From the NCBI GenBank assembly GCA_043228905.1, contig JBHGNT010000013.1, positions 5,084,001-5,148,000 on the forward strand: DNA of 64,000 nt, written 5' to 3'. Positions within the stretch are counted from its first letter, which is position 1; each line of letters starts with the position of its first letter. Origin of the DNA: Azolla caroliniana (Eukaryota; Polypodiophyta). The notes under the pieces were generated by a model. That model saw nothing but the letters and a program-made list of their open reading frames with translations, had not been told where the DNA came from and searched no databases. The position numbers and the translations under genes are program-made. Of this stretch, positions 10,620-23,302 are shown piece after piece.

Positions 10620-13600
10620 GCATATCGTGGTATTGCACACCCAGTGCACCAGAAAATTGCCGCAACCTGTCTAAGCCGATGGGTTTCGTGAAGATATCGG
10701 CCACTTGCCGATCCATTGGAACATGTAGCAGTTCCACTTCACGGAGAGAACGCGCTCTCGGATAAAATGATAGTGCACCTCGATGTGCTTAGTCTGGGCA
10801 TGAAAGATGAGGTTCTTCGCCAACTTGATGTTGTTGAGGTTGTCGCAATAGATAATCATCGGATCAGACACCTCCACTTGCAGATCCTTCACGAGCCTCT
10901 TGAGCCATATGGCTTCGCATGTCATGATAGCCGATCCTCAGTACTCGGCCTCGGTGCACGAGAGTGCAACTGTCGTCTGTTTCTTACTACTACAGGCGAC
11001 TGTGGCGCTCCCAAGTGAAAACGCATATCCAGATGTAGACCTACGCTCACCAGCATTTTCGGCCCAATCGGCATCCGTGTAGCCAACAAGTTGTCTGTCT
11101 ACACCAGTCTGATACAACAAACCCTTGTCATTAGTGTTGCTAACGTACCTCAGTATTCGGTGCGCGCAGTGAGGGTGCTCCACGGTTGGATGCACCATAA
11201 ATTGAATAATCAGTCTGCCTGGATAATTGAGGTCCAGTTGGATGATGGTTCGATAGATAAGGCTTCCGACGATTTGTTGGACCCTTTCTGGGTCACATGT
11301 CATTCCGGAGTCGGGGTGAAGCTTCACATCCCGGTTCAAAGGAGGCAAGACAGATTTGCATTCCGCCATACCGAATTTGAAGAGCATACTCAACACATAA
11401 TGACACTGACTGGTCAGTATGCCTTTGGGGGTACGGATCACTTCAAACTTGAGGAATTAATGAAGGTCTCGTAAATCCTTCATCTCAAATGATGCTGCAA
11501 GCTGGGATTTCACACGGCCGATTTCGTCCAGGTCGGCGACGGCGATGACTAAATCATCAACATAAAGTAAAATACTAATCGACCTGTTCCGAACTTGCCA
11601 GATGAATAGAGACGAGTCTAATTTCGACAGAGAAAACCCCATCCGAAGTTATCTCTGTGTGATCTTTGCGTTCTAGGCATGTGGGGCTTGCTTGAGTCCG
11701 TAGAGGGACTTCTTCAATCGGCACACCGCGGATGTATTCACTCTAGACTGAAATCCGGGGGACTGAACCATATACACCTCCTCTTGAAGATCACCTTGCA
11801 GGAACGCATTCTTGACATCCATTTGATGTAGATGCCACCCCTTTGCCACTGCCACCGCAAGCAACACACGGACGGTCGTCATCTTCGCGACCGGCGCGAA
11901 CGTCTCATCATAATTGATGTCGTGTTGTTGCGTGTAGGCCTTGGACACTAACCGGGTCTTTTACCTGTGGACGGATCCATCGGTATTGTATTTAACCTTG
12001 TATACCCACCGACAACCGATTGGCTTCACTCCTTTCGGTACATCCACTAAATCCCATGCCCCATTTTCCGTGAGTACGTGTATCTCTTCCTCTACCGCCG
12101 CTTCTACATCCTTTGCCACTTCTGCGTAGCTCTCAGGCTCACTCACTTCTGCCACTTTAGCCATGTACGCATAATGATGCGCCATCATATATTTGCTATA
12201 TCCATACCTTTTTACGAGGTTCTTCTAGAGGGTGGATCGGCGTAACTTCTCGTTACCCGATTTGAGGGCCCTCTTGGCCGACTCGGAGATCGTCTCTGAA
12301 GGTCTGTCTTCATTCTTGTTGGAGTCATATTCGCTCCAATCCAACTCGTCTCTACCGGTGTGATATTCCGGCCTCTTCTTCTTCCTCTTTTCTATGTGCG
12401 TGAACCATCTCCTCAGTTCCTTACGCGGGGAGAGCATGGCCGAGTCTCCACTACTCGCTGGCTCGTCATCGGACTGGTCATTCCGACTCAGTTGCTCATG
12501 CGGCCCACTTAGCCGGAATGAGATCGGACTCTCATCTAGAGTAAACACGTTCGCGTTCACAAGTGGAAGGATCGTGCATTCCACTTGTAGAATCTTCTTG
12601 AAAATATCCAAATATACCCTCTCTACAAAAAGTCTTCTTCATCTATTGCCCGGATCGTTTCGAGCTCACTGGTCTCATCCACTAGAATTGGGTCAGACTC
12701 AGAGGTTAGAGTTGGTAGAGAGTACCATGATGTTGATTCATCGAACTCGACATCTCGGCTCACGTGAACTTGTTTTGTTCAGGGGCCATAGCACATACAA
12801 CCCTTTTGCTCATGTGAGTGGCCGACAAGGATGCACTTCTCCGACTTTGGGTCCAGCTTTCCCCCCTTCTCATCCGGGACATGCACATAGGCAATGCTAC
12901 CGAATATCTTAAGATGCCTTAAATTCGGCTTCCGCCCGAAATATAGCTCATGCGCTCACACCTTATCCCCGATCCGATTTTGAATGTAGACAGTCGTCAA
13001 GACTGCTTCGGCCCAGTAGAACTTGGGCATGCTCTTCTCTTCCAACATTGCTTGTACCGCCTCCACAATTGACCGGTTCTTCCTTTCGGTCACACCGTTT
13101 TGTTTAGGTGTGTATCAGCAACTGATTTCTCTCTAATTCCCATTTGTTGCAGGTAACTATTGAATTGGCCGGAAAAGTATTCTTTTCCGCCATCCAACCG
13201 TAGGCACTTGATCTTCCTCTCCGATTCCCGTTCTACAAGACTTTGCAAGTTCCGGAAACAACCGAAACCATCACTTTTCCTTTCGATTAGGTAGATCCAT
13301 GTGTGCCGGTTGTAGTCGTTGATGAAGGAGACGAAGTATGGGCTCCCACCAAGACTAACGTTCTGTGTCGGTCCCCATACATCCGAATGTATTAGATCAA
13401 GCTTGTTATGGATCTGGTTTCTTTCGATGGGGAACGGAAGCCGGTGTTGCTTCCCGAGCTGGCAGGCTTTACATATTTGGTCCTTTCGGCCATTGAATTT
13501 CAGCAATCCAAAAACAACCTATTTCAATTGAAGGTTTTGAAGTCTCAAATAGTTGACGTGGCTGATCCGCAGGTCGATATCCGATTCGACCTTCTGTCCT

Positions 13601-14995
13601 TTTGCGAACATAGCGGTGCCCACGTCGTTGGTATCGAGGATAAACATCCTCCCGTGCTTGCGCCCTTGCGCAATTATTTGGCCTTCTTCCTTGATGAAGC
13701 ACCCGAGATGCATACACCGCACCTGCATCCCTTGGTCGACGATTTGTCCGACTGACACTAGGTTCTTTGTGATTGTCAGAACATGTAGCACGTTCATAAG
13801 CTTCCCTTTCTTCCGACATGACTCAAGGGAACTTCTCCGACTTGCACTATTGGGTGAGGAGTGTCGTCTTTGGTCTCGACAACTCCCGATTGCTCCGGCT
13901 TTTCCAAAAAACGAGAACCACTCTTCATGGCTCGTCATGTGGTTTGATGCGCCAGAGTCAACGTACCACACTTCCTCTAATCCGGAACTAGTCTTCTTCA
14001 TCGAGTTCACCTTGTGCTTCATCACAAAGGTTGGTCCTTTTCCAGTCTTACCGGTTCCAAATCCATCTAATCCTTCCGCGTAGTGCGAGCTTTGCTGGCT
14101 CCCTTGTCCGGCCTTGCCAGATCCAGATTTATCTGAATTGGTGCGCTTCTTCCAGCAATCACTTTCCCGGTGGCCTCTCTTGCCACAGTACCAGGATTCC
14201 GTGTTGATTTTCCCTTGCCAATTTCCGGCACCGCCTTGACTCCCCCTGCTAGTGGAGGGTCCGGAACTACTGTTGGCACTATCTCCGTGCCTCCGGTTTT
14301 GCTCTTGCCGGTCGCCGCTATTGCGTGCCGACCCACCTCGTCCTCCACGCCCACGGGGTCGATCCACCTCCGTGTACAACATCTGGAGTTCTGATTGAGT
14401 GGTCCTCTTGACACACTCCCGTGGTTTTCTTCGACCATGAGCATTGATTGCAGGTCGAAGAAGGATGGAGGCTTCTCCCGAGTGCAAATTGTTGTTTGAA
14501 TTGGCCCATACCTTTGTGCTACACCACCAATCAGATCTGAACCATCTCATCCTCGTCCACCGTCACATTTATGGAACCGAGTGCGTCACAGATCTCCTTG
14601 ATCTTGGTGGTGTAGTCGGTAACCGACATGTCCCGTTGCCGAATATTGTTGAGCTCTTGACGACACTGCAACTTCCGAGCCGTGGTACTTGCGGCAAAAA
14701 TCTTCTAGAGATTTTCCCAGGCCTCCTTCGGTGACTTTGTATCTCTGATGTAACCAAGCACCTGGTCGTGCACACAGGACACGAGGCAATACAACACCTT
14801 GCTCGCTGCTTGCTCCCAAACCGGGAAGTCCTTGTGTGCCGAATCCGGCACTGCTTCATTTGCTCCTTCCATGTAGCTCCAATATTCGTGCCCCAACAGG
14901 TACTAGTGCATTTTATACGAGTAGGACTCATAGTTGCTCCGGTTGACCTTTTTTGTCGGAAGTGAGCCGCCATGCTTCTGTCCATACCTTCTCTT
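10620..14995 (-). pseudogene. copia gag-pol polyprotein remnant (family I-b)
   Basis: Gag UBN2-like region about 14970-14400 (WEQAASKVLYC, EAWENL, QRDMSV) has stops. A zinc knuckle near 14200 reads SWYCGKRGHRESDC, the first Cys of CX2CX4HX4C being Ser. The protease site VDSGAS near 13960 is intact. Next are GAG-pre-integrase, the integrase zinc motif (CKACQLGKQH), integrase core (13480-13090, then frameshift), acidic linker (12720-12240), RT (12188-11457; YVDDLVI intact) and RNase H (11441-10640; ADWAEN, TKHIEVHYHF). It is broken by at least six frameshifts or stops. It is more complete than copy a in gag and protease and so serves as the family reference. Confidence 0.9.
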
Positions 14996-15060
14996 TTGGG
15001 TTTGATCTTTTTCCGGTGATTAGGGTTTGTCTTCAGGGGGAAAGCAGTAGGGGTTCTCAA

Positions 15061-15079
15061 CCCTCGCGCTCTAATACCA
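15061..15079 (-). other. primer-binding site, family I
   Basis: The minus strand reads TGGTATTAGAGCGCGAGGG immediately after the LTR. It resembles the iMet primer site (TGGTATCAGAGC) with one difference in the first 12 bases. Confidence 0.85.
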
Positions 15080-15513
15080 TGTCAAAGTTAATATGCGGAA
15101 GCTTTGACAAATCGGTTTATCCGGTCAGCAAATGAAAAACAGACAGAAGTTTAATGGAAGTTTAGGATACACGGGAGACAGAGAGAGCAGAAAGCATAAA
15201 CTCAATTCAAAATAATAACACTATGTACATACAATGTGCTCAATGAGCCCTTTAATACAAGTCCTTACACAGACTGACAAAAATACTGACATGTACTTCA
15301 ATGCAGATACGAGCAACTAACACTAACTCCCAAAAGTATGCCTATGTACTAGGCTAGATTCGTCGGCCTCTAACGGCCTACCGGTTCCAGTCTGGTCCGT
15401 CGCTCCGATCCGGGCTTTGGTTCCGGATACTAATCCGGTTCTTCATTCCAAACATCGATCCGGCTCTGGCTTATTAAGCCAATCCAGATCTGGTTGAGCT
15501 TGTCCGCTCAACA
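15080..15513 (-). repeat. 5' LTR of family I-b
   Basis: 434 bp, TGTTGAGCGG...TTTGACA on the minus strand. It is the reference LTR for copies at 4167 and 52618. The flank on its outer side is CTTTG (15514-15518); the matching duplication at the other end is lost with the 3' truncation. Confidence 0.9.
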
Positions 15514-15779
15514 CTTTGTGTGGGAATCGTCTCCTCGGTTCCTTATGCAGGGAGAGCATGGCCGATTCTTCGTTGCTCGCCAGCTCATCATCTTGTTGTT
15601 CCTTCCGACTCAACGCTTCATTCAGCCCACTCAACCGAAATGAGATCGGACTCTCATCTAGAGTACCAAATCCCTCTTCATCTTCTACCTCGATTGTTTC
15701 GGGCGCACTGGCCTCATCTTCCGGAATTAGCTCAGACTCTGGGGTCAGAGTCGGTAAAGAGTACCATGATGGTGACTCA
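15514..15779 (-). pseudogene. copia family I linker fragment
   Basis: The minus strand encodes SPSWYSLPTLTPESE, then acidic residues, then DESPISFRLSG, which matches the integrase-RT linker of family I copies a and b. Copy b appears to have inserted into or beside this older family I piece. The fragment ends abruptly against plus-strand family III sequence at about 15780. Confidence 0.8.
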
Positions 15780-17075
15780 TGAGGGGGAACCGGAAAGCAT
15801 CGAAGGAGTAAAGAAAGACAATCACATCCGCAAGCGGTTAAGTGCCATGCAGGATGAGATGGATTCCCTGCATGAGAACCGCACATATGAATTGACGGAG
15901 CTGTTGAAAGGAAAGAGGACACTCCGGAGGAAGTGGGTGTACAAGTTGAAACCGGGAGACGCCAAAAATCCACCAAGGTATAAAGCCCACCACATTGTGG
16001 TGAAGAGCTTCCAATAGAAGAATGGAGTGGATCTCAACGAGATTTTTGCACAGTAGTGAAGATGACATCCATCCGGACGGTGTTGGGCATGACGGCAAGC
16101 ATGGATCTCGAAGTCAAACAATTGGATGTCAAGACTGCATTCTTTCACGGTGACCTTGAGGAGGAGATCTACATGCAGTAGCCGGAAGGATTCATCAAGA
16201 AAGGGAAGGAGAACCTGGTGTGCTGGTTGAAGAAGACCTTATACGGATTGAAGAAAGCTCCCCGGCAATGGTACTCGAAGTTCAACTCCTTTATGACCGA
16301 CCAAGGATACCACAAGACGCAGGCCGACCGCTATGTGTTCGTGAAGATGTTCGACGGAGGAGACTTTCTAATACTCCTGTTGTATGTGGACAACATGTTG
16401 ATCGTCGAACGGGATCATATCAAAATCGGGATACTAAAGAAGGCCTTGAGCAAGTCCTTCTCAATGAAAGATATGGTCCAGCGAGACAAATCTTTGGGAT
16501 GCACATAGTCTGGGACTGGACGAAGAAGCTATTGTGGTTGTCACAAGAGAAGTACGTGACAAAGGTAGTCCAAAGATTCAGCATGGCGGATGCGAAGCCG
16601 GTCGGGTCCACACTTTCGGCAAACTGGAAGGTGTCCGGGAAACAAGGTTCGAAGACAAAGACGGAGAAAGCTAAGATGATGAAGGTACCTTATGCCTCAG
16701 CAGTCGGAAGCCTGATGTACGCAATGGTGTGTACCCGGTCAGACATCGGATATGCAATCGGAGTGGTCAACCGGTTCATGAGCAATCCAGGAAGAGAGCA
16801 TTGGGCAGCTCTCAACTAGATACTCTGGTACCTGAAGGGCACCACGAGCATGTGCCTCCGATTCGGCTCAAGTAAACCCTTATTGGAAGGTTTTATAGAT
16901 TCGGACATGTCGGTTTATGTAGATACCAGTTGTCATGAAGACATACATTTAGGCCTTACAAGGATTCGATGCCACGACGTCTTGGTCTACATGTTAGACC
17001 TTTAACCATTATAATAACATATATGATTATAGTTATAATAAATATATTATTAGTTATTACAATATATTTAGAGTA

Positions 17076-17151
17076 TTCTAGAACATTCTAGGATATTCCA
17101 TGATTATATTAAATATCATAAATATCTAAAATATTCTAGAACATTCTAGAA
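17076..17151 (+). promoter_or_regulatory. two heat-shock-element arrays in the 5' LTR
   Basis: 17134-17151 reads TTCtaGAAcaTTCtaGAA, four perfectly spaced alternating TTC/GAA units. 17076-17098 reads TTCtaGAAcaTTCtaGGA followed by TA and TTC: five units, one imperfect. This is the binding pattern of trimeric heat-shock factors. The arrays lie just upstream of the TATA box. Confidence 0.75.
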
Positions 17152-17166
17152 TACTCCATAAGGACC

Positions 17167-17174
17167 TATAAATA
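17167..17174 (+). promoter_or_regulatory. TATA box of gypsy LTR
   Basis: TATAAATA lies 16 bp downstream of the second heat-shock array. The same motif occurs in the 3' LTR at about 22404. Confidence 0.7.
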
Positions 17175-17435
17175 GGTGTCCATTCATTCATCACAACTCA
17201 TTTGGTTCAAAACTAGTCTTTAGCCCTTAGCCTACTCTTTGTAACCTTGTTTCCTCATAATATAATCTCATTTCCATTTCTTGTCTTCTCTCTCTCTCTC
17301 TCTCTCTCTCCCTCTCTCTCCTACTCACAAGTCTCGATAGTTTGAACCGAATATTCTTTTCTTCTTCTCCAATTTCTTCTTCTTCTTCTTCTCTTAAACT
17401 TATTTAAGCGAATCTAGCAAATCTCTCTCGCAACT

Positions 17436-20400
17436 ATGGAGTCCGTCAGCAAGCAAGAATATATGCACGTTCTCTCCGAACTCGCTATGCGCGTTCTCTC
17501 CTAACAACCAAATTTGTGGCCCTGGAGCAAGAAAATCAAAGATTGCTAAGCGACCTACAACAAGTAAGTGTTGCGAAGGTACAACAATTTGAAGAGTTAT
17601 CTCAACGGGTGCATCAATTGGAGGCTACTCTATTGCAACGACAATCGGTGGAAGTTCAAACTTCACAGAAAGAACCAAAGTTTAGTCTACCGGCCAAGTT
17701 TGATGGTACAAGGTCTCAATTTTGTGGATTTTTAAATAAGTTATGGCTTGTGATTAAATTGCATCCTAACCGTTACCCAACTTATGTTGCTCACGTTGGA
17801 CTAGTTTGTACCTTGTTAACGGGTACTGCATTAACATAGTTTGCATCACTCCTAGAGAAGCACTCACCATTATTAGAAGATTTTGAAGGGTTTATTAATG
17901 AGTTACAAGCCAACTTTGGAGACATCAATAGTATGAGGACCGCAATAAACAAAATTCGGCGATTACGACAAGGAGATTGTCCTGCTTCCGCTTATGCTGT
18001 AGATTTACACCTTCTAGCATGTGATATTCCATGGGACGAGGCGGCATTAATGGAACAATTTCATCAAGTTCTACGCAATGATGTGAAGGATTTACTTCTT
18101 ACCTTCCATGATGATCCGAACTCTCTTACTGAAGCAGTAAGACGGGCCGTGCGATGTGACAATCGCTTATTTGAGCGGCGTTTTGAGCGCCAACACATGT
18201 TACGCTTACGACCAACAGAAACATATGCTTCAATGGTCGCAACTCCACCCCAAGTATCAAAGTCAAGTTTGGTGGAAGGCCCTACTCCAATGGAAATCGA
18301 GACAACACAAAGTCGAGGACCATTATCAGATGTTGAAAAGCAACGACGGCGAGCGAATCATTTATGCCTCTATTGTGGTGGTCCAAAGCATATTGTTGTG
18401 AATTGTCCACATAAACCATGATGAAAAGTTAACCAAGTAAGTGCTCATGACAATCCCATCTCAATTTCTGCCCCGCCTTCTCGTAACCCAAGTAGGCCTA
18501 GTAGTCCCTGTCATAAAAATACATTTGATGTCTTGAGCCAATTAGATGATGTGTTAAAGGAGTAAGTTTGGCCAAAATCGGAGCCATTTGGTTGGACAGC
18601 CCTAAGCATATAACATTCGTCCCTAGTTGTGGTTCCATTTCATCCAATCGAGTTGGTCGAGTTTTCTCTACACAAGTTGAGCTTAACACATCTAGGTGCC
18701 ATCGAGTCCCAGCTTCTCCCCTCTTAGACTCTGGAGCCAACTCTAGTTTCATGGATCGTGAGTTTATTGTAATGCATAATATTCAGTTTCATAAGCTCCC
18801 AAGCCTAGTGTCTATCGGAGTCATTGATGGACGCCCCATAGCATCAGGTGATATGGTTGAAGAGTCTGAACCAATTCGTGTAGTCCTAGGCAATTTGGCT
18901 AGTGTCATCTCATTCAACATCATTAGTAGTCTAGAGCACTCCCTAGTTCTTGTTCTTCCATGGTTTGAGCAACATAACCCAACTATTGATTGGAGAAAAA
19001 GAACCATTGAAGAAATCACAATACAGTCTGAGTCTCTTAAAACTCCAACAAAGGATATGACATTCCAAAAGATTTCGACAATCTCTATACATTAGCAACA
19101 TGAGGAAGAACGGAAGGAAGACATGTTGGTGTTCATAGTTTTAACAACTCCCACATCGAGCTCACAAGAATCGGGGGTCCAACTACCAAAGAAATATATA
19201 TAATTCTCCGATGTTTTTGATAAGGTGAAGGCCAATAGACTACCAGAGCATCGACCATATGATTGCCCGATTGATTTGTAGCCCGGAAAAAAGCCTCCAT
19301 GGGGACCAATTTATAACCCTTCGCCCCCAGAGCTAGAGGTTCTTCAGGAATATATTGATGAGAACTTCGCGAATGGGTTTATCTAGCATTCAAGATCTCC
19401 TGCTGGCGCACCCATATTTTTCGTTAAGAAGAAAGATGGTTCACTTCGTTTGGTCATGGATTATCGAGGATTGAATAAAGTATCTATTTGAAACCGATAT
19501 GCTCTACCATTGATTTCGAGCCTTCTTGAACACCTCAGTGGAGCTAAGTATTTCACAAAATTAGATCTTCAAGGTGCTTACAACCTTGTTCAAATTCGTC
19601 CTGGGGATGAATGGAAGACTGCTTTCTGTACTCGCTATGGCCATTTTGAGTATACAGTGATGCGATTTGGTCTCACGAATGCACCAATAGTTTTCCAACA
19701 TATGACGAATGACATTTTTCGAGATTTCCTCGATATTTTCGTCATAGTTTACCTGGATGATATCTTGATCTACTCAAAAACTCAAGAGGATCATGATATA
19801 CACGTTCGACAAGCTTTGCAACGGTTGTGTGATATATGGTCTCTATGCAAAATTGGAGAAGTGTAGTTTCGACCAGTGTCAAGTGGAATTTTTGGGGTAC
19901 ATAGTCTCTTCACATGGCATCTCTATGGATCCAGCAAAGATTCAAATAGTTTTGGATTGGCAAACACCACAGTCTGTGCGAGATGTACAATTTTTTGGGG
20001 GGTTCATAAACTTTTATCCAAGATCGTATCAACCCCTCACTCAACTGACACAAAAGAATCAACCATTTGTGTGGAGTATAATGCAAACTCTGCATTTGAA
20101 GGATTAAACCAAGCATTTACATCCGCACCAATTTTGATGCATGTTGATCCATTGAAGCCCTTCATACTCGAAGTTGATGCATCCAACTTCTCACTAGGAA
20201 GCATATTATCCCAGATTAGCAATGATGGCCAACTACACCCTATGGCTTTTCATCCACAGAAATTCGAAGCTACAGAAATCAACTATGAGATTCATGACAA
20301 AGAGCTTCTTGCCATTGTGGATTCTTTTCAACAATGGTGTCATTTTTTGGAGGGTTCATCTCAACAAATCATTGTCTATAATGATAAAAAAAACCTAACG

Positions 20401-22174
20401 TACTTCCAAAGTGCTCGAGTCTTGAGTTGTCGACAAGCTCATTGGGCACAGTTCTTAACTCGTTTTGATTTTGTAATTCTATATCGCCCTGGGATGCAAC
20501 AAGGAAAATCAGATGCTTTATCTCGGCATTCGTATATGGAACTTCAACCAAGAGAGGCCGCATTTGAAAGTCAGAAGCAAATCCTCTTGGGTCCTGATCG
20601 TCTACAACTAATGGCATTTCATGTTATTGACACACCCAGGGATTGAAGTCTTTTGGACTCCATTTGGGGCATATTGAGACTGATGAATTCGCCCAAGACA
20701 TTCTGAACCATATTATCCCACATCATCCTTCTTGTTCACAATCTCAAAATCCTCCTCAAGACTACAACCAATTCAGTTGGCATGATGGTTTGCTTTTTCG
20801 ACAAAACCTCTTATATGTGCCTGATGGTCCTTCTCAACTCCAAGTCTTTCAACAATTTCATGACACACCAATGGCTGGACATTTCGGCATCCACAAGACT
20901 TTGGCATTAATTTCTCGAAGGTATTGGTGGCTACGACTTCGCCATTTTGTTACGGATTATGTTCGTAGTTGTGGTACATGTTGTTGATCCAAAAAACCTC
21001 GACATCATCCATATGGCTTATTACAGCCAATGCCTATTCCTGAGAGTCCATGGAAATCTATTTCATTGGACTTCATTACAGATCTACCACCTTCCAAGGG
21101 TTTTGATTCTATTCTCATGGTAGTAGATCGTTTTACCAAGATGGCACATTTTCTTCCCTGCACAAAGGCCACTACAAGCCAAGAGACAGCCGAGTTACTC
21201 ATGCGAGAGGTGTTTCGGCATCATGGTCTTCCCGATGATATTATTCGTGATCAAGGTCCCCAGTTCATCTCAAAATTTTGGCAGCACATGTTCAAACTCT
21301 TACATACTGCTTGCAAACTCTCTTCCAGCTACCATCTAGAAACTAACGAGCAGAGTGAGCGCACCAACCAAACAATAGAACAATATCTTCGTTGTTTTGT
21401 CAACTATCAACAAGATGATTGGGTTGATCTATTACATTTGGCAGAATTTTATTACAACAACTCAGAACATTCTTCTACTAGATATTCCCCATTTTTTGCA
21501 AACATTGGGTACCATCCTCGTTGGACTATGCTTGAACATCCCGAAGTCCTGACAAACCTGACTGTTGAAGATCGGCTCACCCGACTCCAAGAAGTTCAAG
21601 ATATCCTTTTGCACCATTTATGTGATGCTCAAACACTCAAAAGAAGGTTGTTGAACGTCATCAACGTGATTCATCAACTATGTTTCAAGTGGGAGATCGA
21701 GTATGGCTTTTACAAGGTCACATTAAAACAACCCAACCTTGCTGCAAATTGGATTATCAACGTTTTGGCCCATATGTGATATCTGGTAAGATCAATGATG
21801 TGGCATTTCACCTTGATCTTCCCCCTCATATGCATCTTCACCTGGTCTTCCATGTTTCACTTTTGGAGCCCTACACAACCAACTCTATTTCAGGTCGTCT
21901 TACATCTCCCCCACCTCCAATCGAAGTTTTGGATGGCTCCGAATATGAAGTTGCTGTCATTCTCGACTCCAAGATCATTCGCAACAAATTGTATTATTTG
22001 GTTGACTGGTTAGGTTATACACCTAATGATCGAACATGGGACCCTCTTGAGAATCTTGCTAATGCCTCCGAAATGGTTGTTGCGTTTCACAACAAATATC
22101 CGCATAAGATAAGTCTGAAATCTTGTCTTCTGACTCGTGGAACTCGTCGTCGAAAAGGGGGGATAATGTCATGA
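17436..22174 (+). pseudogene. gypsy gag-pol polyprotein remnant with chromodomain
   Basis: Gag starts at ATG 17436 (MESVSKQEY) but meets a stop within 25 codons. Gag continues to about 18421 and ends in a zinc knuckle CLYCGGPKHIVVNC (CX2CX4HX4C). Protease (LLDSGANSSF) is near 18724. RT is 19400-19866 ([11 protein letters not shown] intact), then RNase H 20100-20530. Integrase carries HHCC at about 20870-20985 (GHFGIHKT, CGTCC) and a core with SLDFITDLP, IRDQGPQF and QSERTNQ holding the D, D and E. A chromodomain (YYLVDWLGYTPNDRTWDP) lies at about 21920-22100. Chromodomains target integration to particular chromatin. Stops and frameshifts occur near 17502, 17838, 18421, 19094, 19492, 19865, 20645, 20985 and 21700. 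Confidence 0.92.
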
Positions 22175-22522
22175 AGACATACATTTAGGCCTTACAAGGA
22201 TTCGAGCCCATGAAGTCTTGGTCTATATGTTAGACCTTCAACCATTATAATAACATATATGATGTATAGTTATAATAAATATATTATTAGTTATTACAAG
22301 ATATTTAGAGTATTCCAGAACATTCTAAGATATTCCATGATTATATTAACTATCATAAATATCTAAAATATTCTAGAACATTCTAGAATACTCCATAAGG
22401 ACCTATAAATAGGTGTCTATTCATTCATCACAACTCATTCGGTTCAACACCAGTCTTTAGCCCTTAGCCTACTCTTTGTAACCTTGCTTCCTCATAATAT
22501 AATCTCATTTCCATTTCTTGTC

Positions 22523-22582
<60 letters not shown>

Positions 22583-22593
22583 GAGTCTCGACA
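22167..22593 (+). repeat. 3' LTR of gypsy chromovirus
   Basis: Matches 16931-17339 with a longer (CT)n run (about 22528-22580). It ends AGTCTCGACA and is then followed by copia RNase H sequence. Confidence 0.9.
22313..22388 (+). promoter_or_regulatory. heat-shock-element arrays in the 3' LTR
   Basis: 22371-22388 is identical to the four-unit array of the 5' LTR (TTCtaGAAcaTTCtaGAA). The upstream array 22313-22335 has diverged slightly (TTCcaGAAcaTTCtaAGA, then TA and TTC). A TATA box follows at about 22404. Confidence 0.72.
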
Positions 22594-23032
22594 CCATCCG
22601 GTCCATGTCCGGATACATTATGACCTATTCAGGGGGAGCCGTATCGTGGCAGTCAAGGTTGCAGAGCACATTCGACAACGGAAGCGGAGCACATGGCAGC
22701 TGTAGAAGGTGGCAAGAAAGTAATTTGGATGAAGGACTTCATCGGAGAGCTAAGGATCCGACTGGAGGTATTCCGTCTCTACAGCGAGAGTCAAAGTGTC
22801 ATCCACCTTGCAAAGAACGCGGCCTACCACTCCATGATCAAGCACATCCGGAGGAGATATCACTGGTTACAGGAGAAGGTAGAAGACAAAGACTTTTCAC
22901 TGATGAAGATCCACACAGAGGAGAACGGGTCGGACATGCTGACCAACGCGTTGTAGGTTGAGAAGCTAGATGGATGTCGGAGACAGATCGGATTGACAAG
23001 ACATTCCATGCCAAAGTGAAGGGGGAGTTTGT

Positions 23033-23242
23033 TGGGAAAACGGGTCCCTCCGGATGGGATTGGATGAGCCAAATCAGATGGATTCGATGTGAGCCAGAAG
23101 TAGGGACATATTAGTAAATATGTTCCGATGCGCTTGTTGAGGCCATACTTGTAAATAGCCCAAAAGTTATATGAGTATAAATAACTAGGGCAAAACTTAT
23201 TGTGTGTGGTTGTAAGTTAGTTATTGAGTTGTTACCACTGTA

Positions 23243-23302
<60 letters not shown>

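Larger units (their letters stand above)
10620..15513 (-). mobile_element. Ty1/copia family I, copy b (3' end truncated)
   Basis: A minus-strand element with a complete 5' LTR (15080-15513), primer site and gag-pol. Homology to copy a ends at about 10620, just past RNase H, so the basic tail region, polypurine tract and 3' LTR are missing. Many small indels indicate an old copy. Confidence 0.9.
16931..17339 (+). repeat. 5' LTR of gypsy chromovirus
   Basis: Begins TGTCATGAAGACATACATTT and ends near AGTCTCGATA (CGACA in the 3' LTR). It carries two heat-shock-element-like arrays, a TATA box and a (CT)n tract (17289-17330). The two LTRs differ at several positions by eye. Confidence 0.9.
16931..22593 (+). 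mobile_element. Ty3/gypsy chromovirus, complete with two LTRs
   Basis: Two LTRs in direct orientation (16931-17339, 22167-22593) bracket gag-pol. The 3' LTR is preceded by the polypurine tract AAAAGGGGGGATAA. Flanks CCAGT (16926-16930) and CCATC (22594-22598) each differ by one base from CCAGC at this site in the intact copia at 54.5 kb, which fits a decayed 5-bp target duplication. The domain order (protease, RT, RNase H, integrase, chromodomain) is that of chromoviruses. I could not recognise a convincing tRNA primer site after the 5' LTR. Confidence 0.93.
15780..23019 (+). pseudogene. copia RT-RNase H remnant, family III-b (split)
   Basis: The linker end and RT (15790-16510; RTYELTELLKGK, LLYVDNMLIV) carry stops at about 16016 and 16180 and a frameshift near 16490. 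RNase H follows (16740-16930, then 22594-23010; SGYIMTYSGGAVSWQS, KHIRRRYHWL). The catalytic YVDD reads YVDN, so the RT is inactive. The coding sequence is interrupted within RNase H by the gypsy element at 16931-22593. Confidence 0.88.

Noticed and set aside
17340-17360. tRNA primer site after the gypsy 5' LTR
   Set aside because: The sequence GTTTGAACCGAATA follows the LTR but does not match the iMet site, and I could not assign another tRNA with confidence.
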